Shown: positions 1 through 6,249 of the stretch, piece after piece | Position numbering within the stretch: the first letter of the stretch is position 1 | Layout: the number at the start of each line of letters is the position of its first letter | Assembly: GCA_021203205.1 (NCBI GenBank) | Contig: JAJQBQ010000036.1 | Location: forward strand, 1 to 43,502 | Length of the DNA stretch: 43,502 nt | Direction: 5' to 3' | DNA from: Lachnospiraceae bacterium | GTDB taxonomy: Bacteria > Bacillota > Clostridia > Lachnospirales > Lachnospiraceae | Program-made: the position numbers and the translations under genes | The notes under the pieces: model-generated | Told to the model about the DNA's origin: nothing | The model's database searches: none | Seen by the model: only the letters and a program-made list of their open reading frames with translations

Positions 1-30
1 ATCTCGTGACAGGCAAGCAGAGCATAAAAG

Positions 31-55
31 TGTTAAGTTAAGGAGTCAACAACAT
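31..55 (+). repeat. 25-bp dispersed repeat, copy 1
   Basis: This 25-base sequence begins TGTTAAGTTAAGG and ends AACAACAT. It is an exact reverse complement of 23343-23367. The copies are about 23.3 kb apart and in opposite orientation, both outside genes. Chance identity over 25 bases in a window this size is very unlikely. Its nature (transposon end, regulatory site or other) cannot be told from the sequence. Confidence 0.8.
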
Positions 56-370
56 CTTATGACACATAAAAACTCACATTGACAATATAGCCCCATATTT
101 ATATCCCCCACTACCCTTATAAGTTTTCGTATTCACACTCCATCGAAACGCCTCCCGCAAATCACAAAACTTAAACCCTTAAGCACGAAGGCGCGGATCC
201 TTACGACCCGCGCCCCGCGCTCTTTCTCTCATATATGGTACGGATCTGCCGCGAAATACGCCTTTGTCTTCACGTCTTTCGCGGCAGGCCCTCAAGCGGT
301 ACGAAACGCTCTTGCCACCGTGCACTTATTGCTGTCCTTCCCAGCTTCATCCGACAGAATTTTCCGGGCC

Positions 371-390
371 GCGAACCCTGCGGGGTTCGC
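371..390 (-). terminator. Hairpin after the arabinofuranosidase gene, weak terminator candidate
   Basis: GCGAACCC (371-378) pairs with GGGTTCGC (383-390) around a four-base loop, 14 bases past the stop of the minus-strand gene. No run of T follows on the minus strand, so it may be only a 3' stabilising hairpin. Confidence 0.35.
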
Positions 391-404
391 GCTCTGCAGG
401 CTCC

Positions 405-3329
405 TTACTGCTCCGTCGGAATTCGTATCACCGTCACCGAATATTGTGACACCGTATAATTAAACTGATTGCTGATCCCCGTAATCTCCGTCTCCACCAG
501 CGTGCAGTCCTCCTCTGCTTCGAGTACATTATCGTTTGAGAGGCTGTCGCCCGCCACGGTCTGTACCACCGCGGTGTCCGAAGCAAGCACTGCTTCGCCG
601 AGATCGATCGCGAATGTCTTTGTGTATCCGGTCACATTGACCAGCTTGATGATGATGTCGCCCGTATCGTCGGTGCTCACCACCTGGTAGACATCCGATG
701 CCGCGGATTCCGTAGCGTCGTAGTCGATGTAAAGTTCATCGTCAATATAGCACTTCACGTTCGATCCGGACACCACCACCTTTAACGTGTAGGTTGTGCC
801 CGCGGCGATGTACACATCCTTCGAGGTGCTGCCGATGGCGTCGGACTTGGTGCCGTCCACCACCTGCTGCAGCGTGGATGTGGTGTTGTCCCAGCCGCCG
901 ATATTCCAGAAGTAATTATTGCTGGTGCCCTGCACCGCGAAGCCGATCAGGAAGCCTTCGGAACCGGAGATCTTCGTTGCCTCCACCGTGAAGGTGTAAT
1001 TGTTCCAGCTGGTATCGCCGAAGTAGATGGCGGAACCGGTGGTCGAATATTTGCTCGTGTCCGTGGAAGTGCTCGACTGCACCAGCTGTCCGTTCGATAC
1101 GGACCAGCTGCCGTCCGAGACCTTCGTCCAGGCTGTGATATTGTTTTCCGTGAAGTCGTCCGCCCCCAGCGTCTCGCCGGTATCGTTGTCCACGATCAGG
1201 ACATTGTCAAACTTCGCGGATGTATTCCAGGTTCCCAGACTGATGCGGCCTGCCAGCAGCGCCTCGTCCTCATCCTCCTCCGCATCCAGCTCGGAGCTCT
1301 CGATCAGTTCGGAGGAGAGCAGCGACGTTCCCGCGTTGGTGGAGAAGATCTTCTGCACATAGTAGTTGATGGACTTCGTCATGGTGTGGTTGTTAAACCA
1401 GATCAGATCCGGCGCCCAGTGGGTGGCCGTCAGATTGCCGAACAGCGGTGCGTAGGCCGCCATGATCACAATGTCGCCGTTGCGCTCCAGGCCCGTCATG
1501 TAGGCTGCCTCCGCCAGCGCGGCCTCCAGCGTGTTGGACTGCGCCGCATACTCGCCCAGGAAGACGTTGATGGCTCCTCCGTAGGTGGCTGTGGTCATGT
1601 TTTCCGTATCTCTGCTGTAGTTGTCTTCGTCATAATAATCCGCATGGTTTAAGAACCAGGACGGCGTATTGTAATAATGATGGTCTACCGCATCGGCGAA
1701 ATCATCGATGGTGCTGTCCGGGTTTTCCTCCAGCCATTCCGCCGCATACTCATACGCCGCGATGTAGGTGGAATAGCCGCTGTCGCCGTCGTCCACGCCT
1801 GCAGAATAGATGAGCTTGATGTCGCCGTACATGTCCGGATTTTCCTCGGCTGCTTCCGCAAACGCTTCCACAAATGCGGTATAGTGCTCATAGAAGGTAT
1901 CTCCCCACTGCTCGTTGCCGATGCATATGTATTCCAGTTCGAACGGATCCTCATGCCCCATGGCGATGCGAACCGCACCCCAGGTGGTGGTCTCGTCGCC
2001 CCGGCAGAACTCCACCAGATCCAGCGCATCCTGAATATACTGCTGCATTTCTTCCGAATCCAGCGCCACCGCCGTGCCGTCCGCCTGACCCATACATTCA
2101 ATACCGCAGTTTAATACCGGCACGCCCACCGCGCCGATGTCCTCCGCCAGGAGGAAGTATTCATAGAAGCCCAGGCCATAGGAGAAGAAGGACGGATATT
2201 CGTCGTTTGTCGCGTACTCGTCGGTCCAGATGCTCTGTCCCTGGCTTCTGGCCGCCACATCGCCGTAGGTTCCGTTAAAGTAGAGCGGGTTGCCTTCGGA
2301 ATCCACGCCGATGGAATCCTTCCAGTCGTAGGCCAGATCCAACGTGTAGCCCTCGATGACGCAGCCGCCCGGGAATCTTAAGAAGGCAGGCTCCAGCTCT
2401 TCCAGCGCCTCGCCCAGATCCTTGCGAAGGCCGTTCTCGCGCCCGTTATATGTATCCACCGGGAACAGGGAGACCATATCTACCGCTACCGTTCCGGCGG
2501 GGATGGTCACCTGCAGCGTCACATCACTGGTGGCCGTCACGGATGAGGTGAGTGTCAGCGTGTACTTCACCCACTCAGAAGTGATGGCATCAATTGTCCC
2601 GCTGGCTACGGAATCGTTGCCCACCATGATGTCCACCTGCACCGGGCCGGTGTAACCGTCGATGCCCTTTGCGTAAACGGAGAAGGTGTAATCCGCGCCC
2701 TCCTCCACTGCCATGCCGTCCAGCCAGCCCGTGTTGGCGATGCCGGCGTAATCGGAAGAGGTGTTCTCAATCACCATGTAATTCGTGTTGTTTTCATTTA
2801 AGCCGCCCTCGGCGTCGTCCACGGTCACTTCCGCGGTCACGTCCCCGATGTCGCTCCAGGAATGCTTCTCATTGTTCGAAGCAAGGCTCGTAAATTCAAA
2901 GGAGCGGTTCTGCACCATCTCCGCATAGAGACCGCCGTCCGCCGCGAAGTTGATATCCTCGAAGAAAATACCGTAGAGCAGGTCGCTGATATCGTGGATC
3001 ACGGTGGTATTGTCAATATTTAACACATAGTTGCTGCTCTCGGTGTCGTAGCTGGCCACGAGACCCACCGTGCCGTACTCCACCGCATCCTCTTCCTCAT
3101 CGGACGCGGAGGAAGCGCCCTCCTGGGCCACCGGCTCCACAAAGCCGGTTGTCCCGGAATCATCCGTGGATGCAGCCGTGGTTGTCGTTTCCGATGAGGA
3201 TGCCGTCGTCGTCTCTTCTTCCTCATCCGCACCGCCGCATCCGGCGACAAACATGGTCATGGCAAGGGATGCGATCAGCACCAGGGACAGCATCGTTCTT
3301 GCAGACCGGCGAATCATTCTTTTCTTCAT
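405..3329 (-). CDS. Secreted GH51 alpha-L-arabinofuranosidase lipoprotein with inserted binding domains
   Basis: A 974-residue exo-acting glycosidase predicted to remove arabinofuranose side chains from arabinoxylan or arabinan outside the cell. The start at 3329 is preceded by AGAGGA and gives a lipoprotein signal with lipobox VAGC (Cys31), followed by an acidic Ser/Thr linker to about residue 85. The GH51 hallmark FFEDINFAADGGLYAEM lies at 122-138. A segment resembling a CBM4/9-like jelly roll (about 150-290) interrupts the barrel. Glu473 in CIGNEQWG fits the acid/base and Glu593 in FLGEYAAQ the nucleophile. A concanavalin/LamG- or DUF1080-like module (about 690-870) precedes a short C-terminal beta domain. 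The frame stays open upstream to 3497, but that extension runs through the repeated leader and would bury the signal peptide. The gene diverges from an AraC-type regulator, which probably controls it. The family is clear; exact substrate is inferred. Confidence 0.93.
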   Translation of the reverse strand: MKKRMIRRSARTMLSLVLIASLAMTMFVAGCGGADEEEETTTASSSETTTTAASTDDSGTTGFVEPVAQEGASSASDEEEDAVEYGTVGLVASYDTESSNYVLNIDNTTVIHDISDLLYGIFFEDINFAADGGLYAEMVQNRSFEFTSLASNNEKHSWSDIGDVTAEVTVDDAEGGLNENNTNYMVIENTSSDYAGIANTGWLDGMAVEEGADYTFSVYAKGIDGYTGPVQVDIMVGNDSVASGTIDAITSEWVKYTLTLTSSVTATSDVTLQVTIPAGTVAVDMVSLFPVDTYNGRENGLRKDLGEALEELEPAFLRFPGGCVIEGYTLDLAYDWKDSIGVDSEGNPLYFNGTYGDVAARSQGQSIWTDEYATNDEYPSFFSYGLGFYEYFLLAEDIGAVGVPVLNCGIECMGQADGTAVALDSEEMQQYIQDALDLVEFCRGDETTTWGAVRIAMGHEDPFELEYICIGNEQWGDTFYEHYTAFVEAFAEAAEENPDMYGDIKLIYSAGVDDGDSGYSTYIAAYEYAAEWLEENPDSTIDDFADAVDHHYYNTPSWFLNHADYYDEDNYSRDTENMTTATYGGAINVFLGEYAAQSNTLEAALAEAAYMTGLERNGDIVIMAAYAPLFGNLTATHWAPDLIWFNNHTMTKSINYYVQKIFSTNAGTSLLSSELIESSELDAEEDEDEALLAGRISLGTWNTSAKFDNVLIVDNDTGETLGADDFTENNITAWTKVSDGSWSVSNGQLVQSSTSTDTSKYSTTGSAIYFGDTSWNNYTFTVEATKISGSEGFLIGFAVQGTSNNYFWNIGGWDNTTSTLQQVVDGTKSDAIGSTSKDVYIAAGTTYTLKVVVSGSNVKCYIDDELYIDYDATESAASDVYQVVSTDDTGDIIIKLVNVTGYTKTFAIDLGEAVLASDTAVVQTVAGDSLSNDNVLEAEEDCTLVETEITGISNQFNYTVSQYSVTVIRIPTEQ

Positions 3330-3340
3330 TTTTCCTCTTT

Positions 3341-3497
3341 TCCGGAGCGCAAGCGATGAGGCGACGGAAAAATACGCGAAGAAACTTGTTTCTTCAGCGT
3401 TTCTTCTGTCTGCCATCAAAGCACTTTGTGGCGCCCCGACACAAAGTGCCGTGTGAAAAATCAGCTCATCAGAGTGATTTTTCACACAAACCCCCAT
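3341..3497 (-). repeat. Structured leader element, copy A
   Basis: Proximal copy of a tandemly duplicated block upstream of the arabinofuranosidase gene. Read on the minus strand it contains a perfect 13-bp hairpin (GTGTGAAAAATCA at 3475-3487 with its complement at 3451-3463, loop containing GATGAG). Next is a perfect 10-bp hairpin (3440-3449 with 3421-3430), then a conserved TGATGGC box, a GAAGAAAC/GTTTCTTC hairpin (3378-3395) and a terminal GCTCCGGA box. Copy B follows directly. The start codon lies 12 bases past the end of this copy, so the element is likely transcribed as 5' leader. Confidence 0.7.
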
Positions 3498-3652
3498 TCC
3501 GGAGCTTTAGCGACGAGGCACCAGAAACTGAAAAACAAGTTTCCTCGCGAAGACTTTTTCTCCTCCGCCATCAGAACAGATCATGTCGCTCTGACACAAT
3601 CTGCCATGTGAAAGATCAGCTCATCCACGGGATGTCTCACACAGCCCCGATC
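3498..3652 (-). repeat. Structured leader element, copy B
   Basis: Distal, diverged copy of the same block, sharing the boundary word TCCGGAGC on the plus strand. The second hairpin keeps all ten pairs although its bases differ from copy A. Two pairs are swapped completely (C-G to G-C and T-A to A-T) and three become G-U when read on the minus strand. On the plus strand those three would be A-C mismatches. The first hairpin keeps 11 of 12 pairs. This supports an RNA made in the direction of the arabinofuranosidase gene. Confidence 0.7.
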
Positions 3653-3678
3653 ACTGTCGCATTTTTGCTCCTGTTTAC

Positions 3679-3707
3679 TTGATTTTTTCTGCTAACCGGG
3701 CTATACT
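3679..3707 (+). promoter_or_regulatory. Promoter candidate for the AraC-type regulator
   Basis: TTGATT (3679-3684) and TATACT (3702-3707) are 17 bases apart, facing the regulator. They imply a leader of about 260 nt before the start at 3973. The -10 overlaps a minus-strand TATAGT (3705-3710) that could serve the arabinofuranosidase gene. That minus-strand site lacks a recognisable -35, as is common at activator-dependent promoters. Confidence 0.55.
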
Positions 3708-3831
3708 ATAGTCTGGTTTTACTCTTCACAGAAAAACACGATTTGTTCACAATTATAACGATTTTTCGTGTTTCGTCTATGACATGGTCTGCCTATTTTT
3801 TGATTTTTTCTGCTTTTTTGATTTTCTCTGC
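3679..3831 (+). promoter_or_regulatory. Three direct repeats, probable AraC-family operator sites
   Basis: TTGATTTTTTCTGCT occurs identically at 3679-3693 and 3800-3814. A close copy (TTGATTTTCTCTGC) lies at 3818-3831, 18 bases after the second. Paired direct repeats near a divergent promoter, with one distant site, are the usual arrangement for AraC/XylS-type regulators. Assignment to the adjacent regulator is inference. Confidence 0.5.
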
Positions 3832-3972
3832 GTTAGACAGCAGGGATGTCGCTGTCTTTCCGGCTTGTACCGGTACACAGTCTTTCGACATAAAACAGCA
3901 TGCCGACACAAATCGGAGCTCTTTACGGCAGCCATCAGAATCCGTGAAAAATCTTTATGAAAGGTTACGCGT

Positions 3973-4779
3973 ATGATATCCGTTACCGGCATCAGCTATG
4001 AATTTTTTAATCCCGGCGGGGTGGAAATTTACCGTGAACAGGGAACCGGGGATTTTCTGTTTCTTCACATAAGAACGGGCATGGAGGCGGTACTTGACCC
4101 CGCAGAGGGCTATGTGACCGTTCCGCCTGACGCCTTTCTTTTATTTAACCGGGGGGATCCGCAGATTTACCGGAAAACCGACGGGCATTTTATCAACGAC
4201 TGGATCCATTTCACGGTCGATCCTTATGATGATTTTTTTGAGAAGCTGGGGATTCCGTTTCTGACTCCCATGCTCCTCCCCCGCAGTTCCGTAATTTCCG
4301 ACCTGATCCGCGATCTTTACCGTGAATATTACACGCGGGAGAGCGGGGAAAACGGGCTGGACGAGATGGCGGCTACCATGTTTCGCCACCTGGGAACACT
4401 CTACCAGGATTCCCTGTGCGGCAAACGCTCCGGAAAATACCTGGCCGCGCTGACCGAAATCCGGCGGGAAATTCTCGATTTTACCTGGCAGCCGGCAAGC
4501 GTCACAGAGATTGCAAAAAAATTAAATTTAAGCGTCTCCTACCTGCAGCACCTGTACAAGGATACCTTCGGCACAACTGTCTCGGAGGATCTGATCGACG
4601 GGCGCATCCGCCATGCCGCCGGTCTGCTGCGGGAGACGGATAAGTCGATCTCCGAAATATCCTCGCTCTGCGGCTATGAGAACCTGGAACATTTTTCCAG
4701 ACAGTTTAAAAGCAGAAAAGGCTGTTCTCCGCAGAAATACCGTCAGATCACCCCGGTTCCAACCGCCGCAGGGAAATAA
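3973..4779 (+). CDS. AraC/XylS-family transcriptional regulator
   Basis: A 268-residue regulator. The N-terminal ~150 residues look like a cupin-type AraC ligand-binding domain (FFNPGGVEIYREQGTGDFLF and following). Residues ~160-258 carry the double helix-turn-helix: the first HTH around SVTEIAKKLNLSVSYLQHLY, the second around SISEISSLCGYENLEHFSRQF, ending with the family signature CSPQKYRQ. The ATG at 3973 is preceded by AAAGG at 8 bases. It diverges from the GH51 arabinofuranosidase, and three direct repeats in the shared intergenic region are plausible binding sites. It is therefore probably a local activator responding to arabinose or arabino-oligosaccharides. The ligand is inferred from context only. 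Confidence 0.9.
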   Translation: MISVTGISYEFFNPGGVEIYREQGTGDFLFLHIRTGMEAVLDPAEGYVTVPPDAFLLFNRGDPQIYRKTDGHFINDWIHFTVDPYDDFFEKLGIPFLTPMLLPRSSVISDLIRDLYREYYTRESGENGLDEMAATMFRHLGTLYQDSLCGKRSGKYLAALTEIRREILDFTWQPASVTEIAKKLNLSVSYLQHLYKDTFGTTVSEDLIDGRIRHAAGLLRETDKSISEISSLCGYENLEHFSRQFKSRKGCSPQKYRQITPVPTAAGK

Positions 4780-4785
4780 ATGATA

Positions 4786-4822
4786 CTGGGGTCAACAGTA
4801 TCGAACACTGCAATGACACCAC
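4786..4822 (+). repeat. 37-bp dispersed repeat, copy 1
   Basis: A 37-base block matching 23597-23633 at 33 of 37 positions in the same orientation; CATGAATTC also recurs 10-20 bases downstream of both. Its left part overlaps a hairpin (GATACTG 4782-4788 with CAGTATC 4796-4802), starting three bases after the regulator's stop. It looks like a remnant of a small dispersed element. Confidence 0.65.
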
Positions 4823-4923
4823 GGATCCCAACCTCATGAATTCCGATCCGGAAGTCAACGCGAAGCTTTCACTTCCGTGCTTTCTGATCCTGATGTCATC
4901 ATATTTCAAAAAGGAGATGTTTC

Positions 4924-5937
4924 ATGAATACCATTGCGGACGACATCAAATCAGGCACTTTTCACTCTGCTTACCTTGTCTTTGGTCCGGAGAGCTATCT
5001 GGCCAGGTACCATAAAAACCGGCTGATTGCCGCCCTTGGAGGCCGGGACTCCATGAATTTTAAGTCGTTCTCAGGGAAAGGGATTGATGTGCACGAGCTG
5101 ATTGATCTGGCGGAAATGATGCCGTTATTTGCCGATCACCGGCTGATTCTGATCGAGGATTCCGACCTGTTCGAGAGTAAAAATGATTCGCTGATAAAAT
5201 ATATGGAAGAAATTCCGGAATCCACCGTTCTTCTGTTTGTGCAGGAATCCGTCGACAAAAGAGGGCGCCTCTACAAGGCCATCCAGAAAAACGGGGTCAT
5301 CTGTGAATGCGAACGTCAGAAAAGTGCCTATCTCGAGAAATTCATCGCGGGTTACCTGAACCGGGCGGGGAAGCGGATCACCCGCTACACGTTGGATCTG
5401 TTTCTGAAGCAGGTGGGCAACGATATGGAACTCCTGGCCCATGAGATGGATAAACTTATTTCCTACTCGGAGGGCCGCGGCGTCATCGAGCCGGAGGATG
5501 TGGAGACCGTCTGCACGGTGAATCTGGAATCAAAGATCTACCACCTCACCGATGCCATCAGCTCGCATGATCCAAACCGCACCATGAAACTGTACCATGA
5601 ACTGACGGAGCAGGAGATGGTGCCCATGCAGATTCTCTCCGGCCTGGTGAACCAGTTCCGGCAGCTTTTGCGGGTAAAGGAGCTGTCCGGCCGGGGAATG
5701 CGGTCGGAGGAGATCGCAAAAAAACTCAAAATTCATTCCTACAGCGCAGGCATCGCCGTGAAACAGTGCCGGGCTTTTTCCCGGACTGAACTGAAATCCG
5801 CCGTCGCCGACTGCCTGAAATTTGAGGAGCTCTTTAAAAACGGCCGCATCGATGCAAACACGGGGCTGGAGATGCTGCTGATTCGCTACAGTACTTCTTC
5901 CTCCGATGCGAAGCCGCTGTTCTGTGAACAAATATAG
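4924..5937 (+). CDS. holA: DNA polymerase III subunit delta
   Basis: A 337-residue clamp-loader subunit that opens the beta clamp in the replisome. The N-terminal HolA-type AAA+ fold is clear (SAYLVFGPESYLARYHKNRL, then FADHRLILIEDSDLF). It is followed by the central domain and the C-terminal collar domain (LKSAVADCLKFEELFKNGRIDANTGLEMLLIRY). Length is normal for the family. The start has AAGGAG seven bases upstream. The last nine codons form the first unit of a 27-bp tandem repeat that continues past the stop. The TAG stop (5935-5937) occupies the position that is CAG in the next five units. A strong hairpin terminator lies at 6105-6131, facing the convergent penicillin-binding protein gene. 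Confidence 0.94.
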   Translation: MNTIADDIKSGTFHSAYLVFGPESYLARYHKNRLIAALGGRDSMNFKSFSGKGIDVHELIDLAEMMPLFADHRLILIEDSDLFESKNDSLIKYMEEIPESTVLLFVQESVDKRGRLYKAIQKNGVICECERQKSAYLEKFIAGYLNRAGKRITRYTLDLFLKQVGNDMELLAHEMDKLISYSEGRGVIEPEDVETVCTVNLESKIYHLTDAISSHDPNRTMKLYHELTEQEMVPMQILSGLVNQFRQLLRVKELSGRGMRSEEIAKKLKIHSYSAGIAVKQCRAFSRTELKSAVADCLKFEELFKNGRIDANTGLEMLLIRYSTSSSDAKPLFCEQI

Positions 5938-6099
5938 ATGCCGCTGTTCTGCGAACAAATACAGATACCGCCGTTCTACAAGCAAATACAGATACCGCCG
6001 TTCTACGAACAAATACAGATACCGCCGTTCTACGAACAAATACAGATACCGCTGCTCTGTGAACAAATACAGATGCCTCTGTTCTTTGAACAGATATTC
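5911..6099 (+). repeat. 27-bp minisatellite, seven units, spanning the holA stop
   Basis: Seven contiguous 27-base units at 5911, 5938, 5965, 5992, 6019, 6046 and 6073, of the type ATGCCGCTGTTCTGCGAAC followed by AAATACAG. In the holA frame each would encode nine residues resembling IPPFYEQIQ. The first unit is translated as the end of HolA and stops at TAG. The other six are 3' untranslated, and the hairpin terminator follows within 10 bases. Confidence 0.9.
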
Positions 6100-6104
6100 C
6101 GAAA

Positions 6105-6131
6105 AAAAGCCGGACAAGATGTCCGGCTTTT
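6105..6131. terminator. Bidirectional intrinsic terminator between holA and the PBP gene
   Basis: AAAAGCCGGACA (6105-6116) pairs perfectly with TGTCCGGCTTTT (6120-6131) around a three-base loop. It has a T run in both directions, stronger on the minus strand (seven T). It would end transcripts of both convergent genes. Confidence 0.88.
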
Positions 6132-6249
6132 ATGCGCACGGGCTGCGGAGCATTTCTTTCGGCCTGCTCCGAACACAACCCGGTGTGTCGGTCAGAGATT
6201 CCATCTCCCTGCCCAATTTTGTACAGTTATCACGGTTCCGCTTTACAGA

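Larger units (their letters stand above)
1..404. other. Gene-free left edge with one half of a dispersed repeat
   Basis: No convincing coding region is present. Positions 31-55 carry a 25-bp sequence whose exact reverse complement recurs at 23343-23367. A GC-rich inverted repeat (GGCGCGG at 190-196 with CCGCGCC at 208-214) lies further in. A second hairpin sits at 371-390, just after the arabinofuranosidase stop. The first 180 bases are AT-rich and show nothing else that I can name. Confidence 0.6.

Noticed and set aside
79-84. TTGACA promoter-like hexamer near the left edge
   Set aside because: No -10 box lies at an acceptable distance and no gene follows on the plus strand.
3465-3472. CTGATGAG resembling a hammerhead ribozyme core
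   Set aside because: It lies in the loop of a 13-bp hairpin, and no correctly placed GAAA plus third stem was found.
3330-3497. Longer arabinofuranosidase start at 3497
   Set aside because: It would place 56 residues before a clear lipoprotein signal peptide and run through the repeated leader; the ATG at 3329 has its own AGAGGA site.
5911-6099. Tandem units resembling a CRISPR array
   Set aside because: Units are contiguous 27-bp repeats with no spacers, and no cas genes are present.
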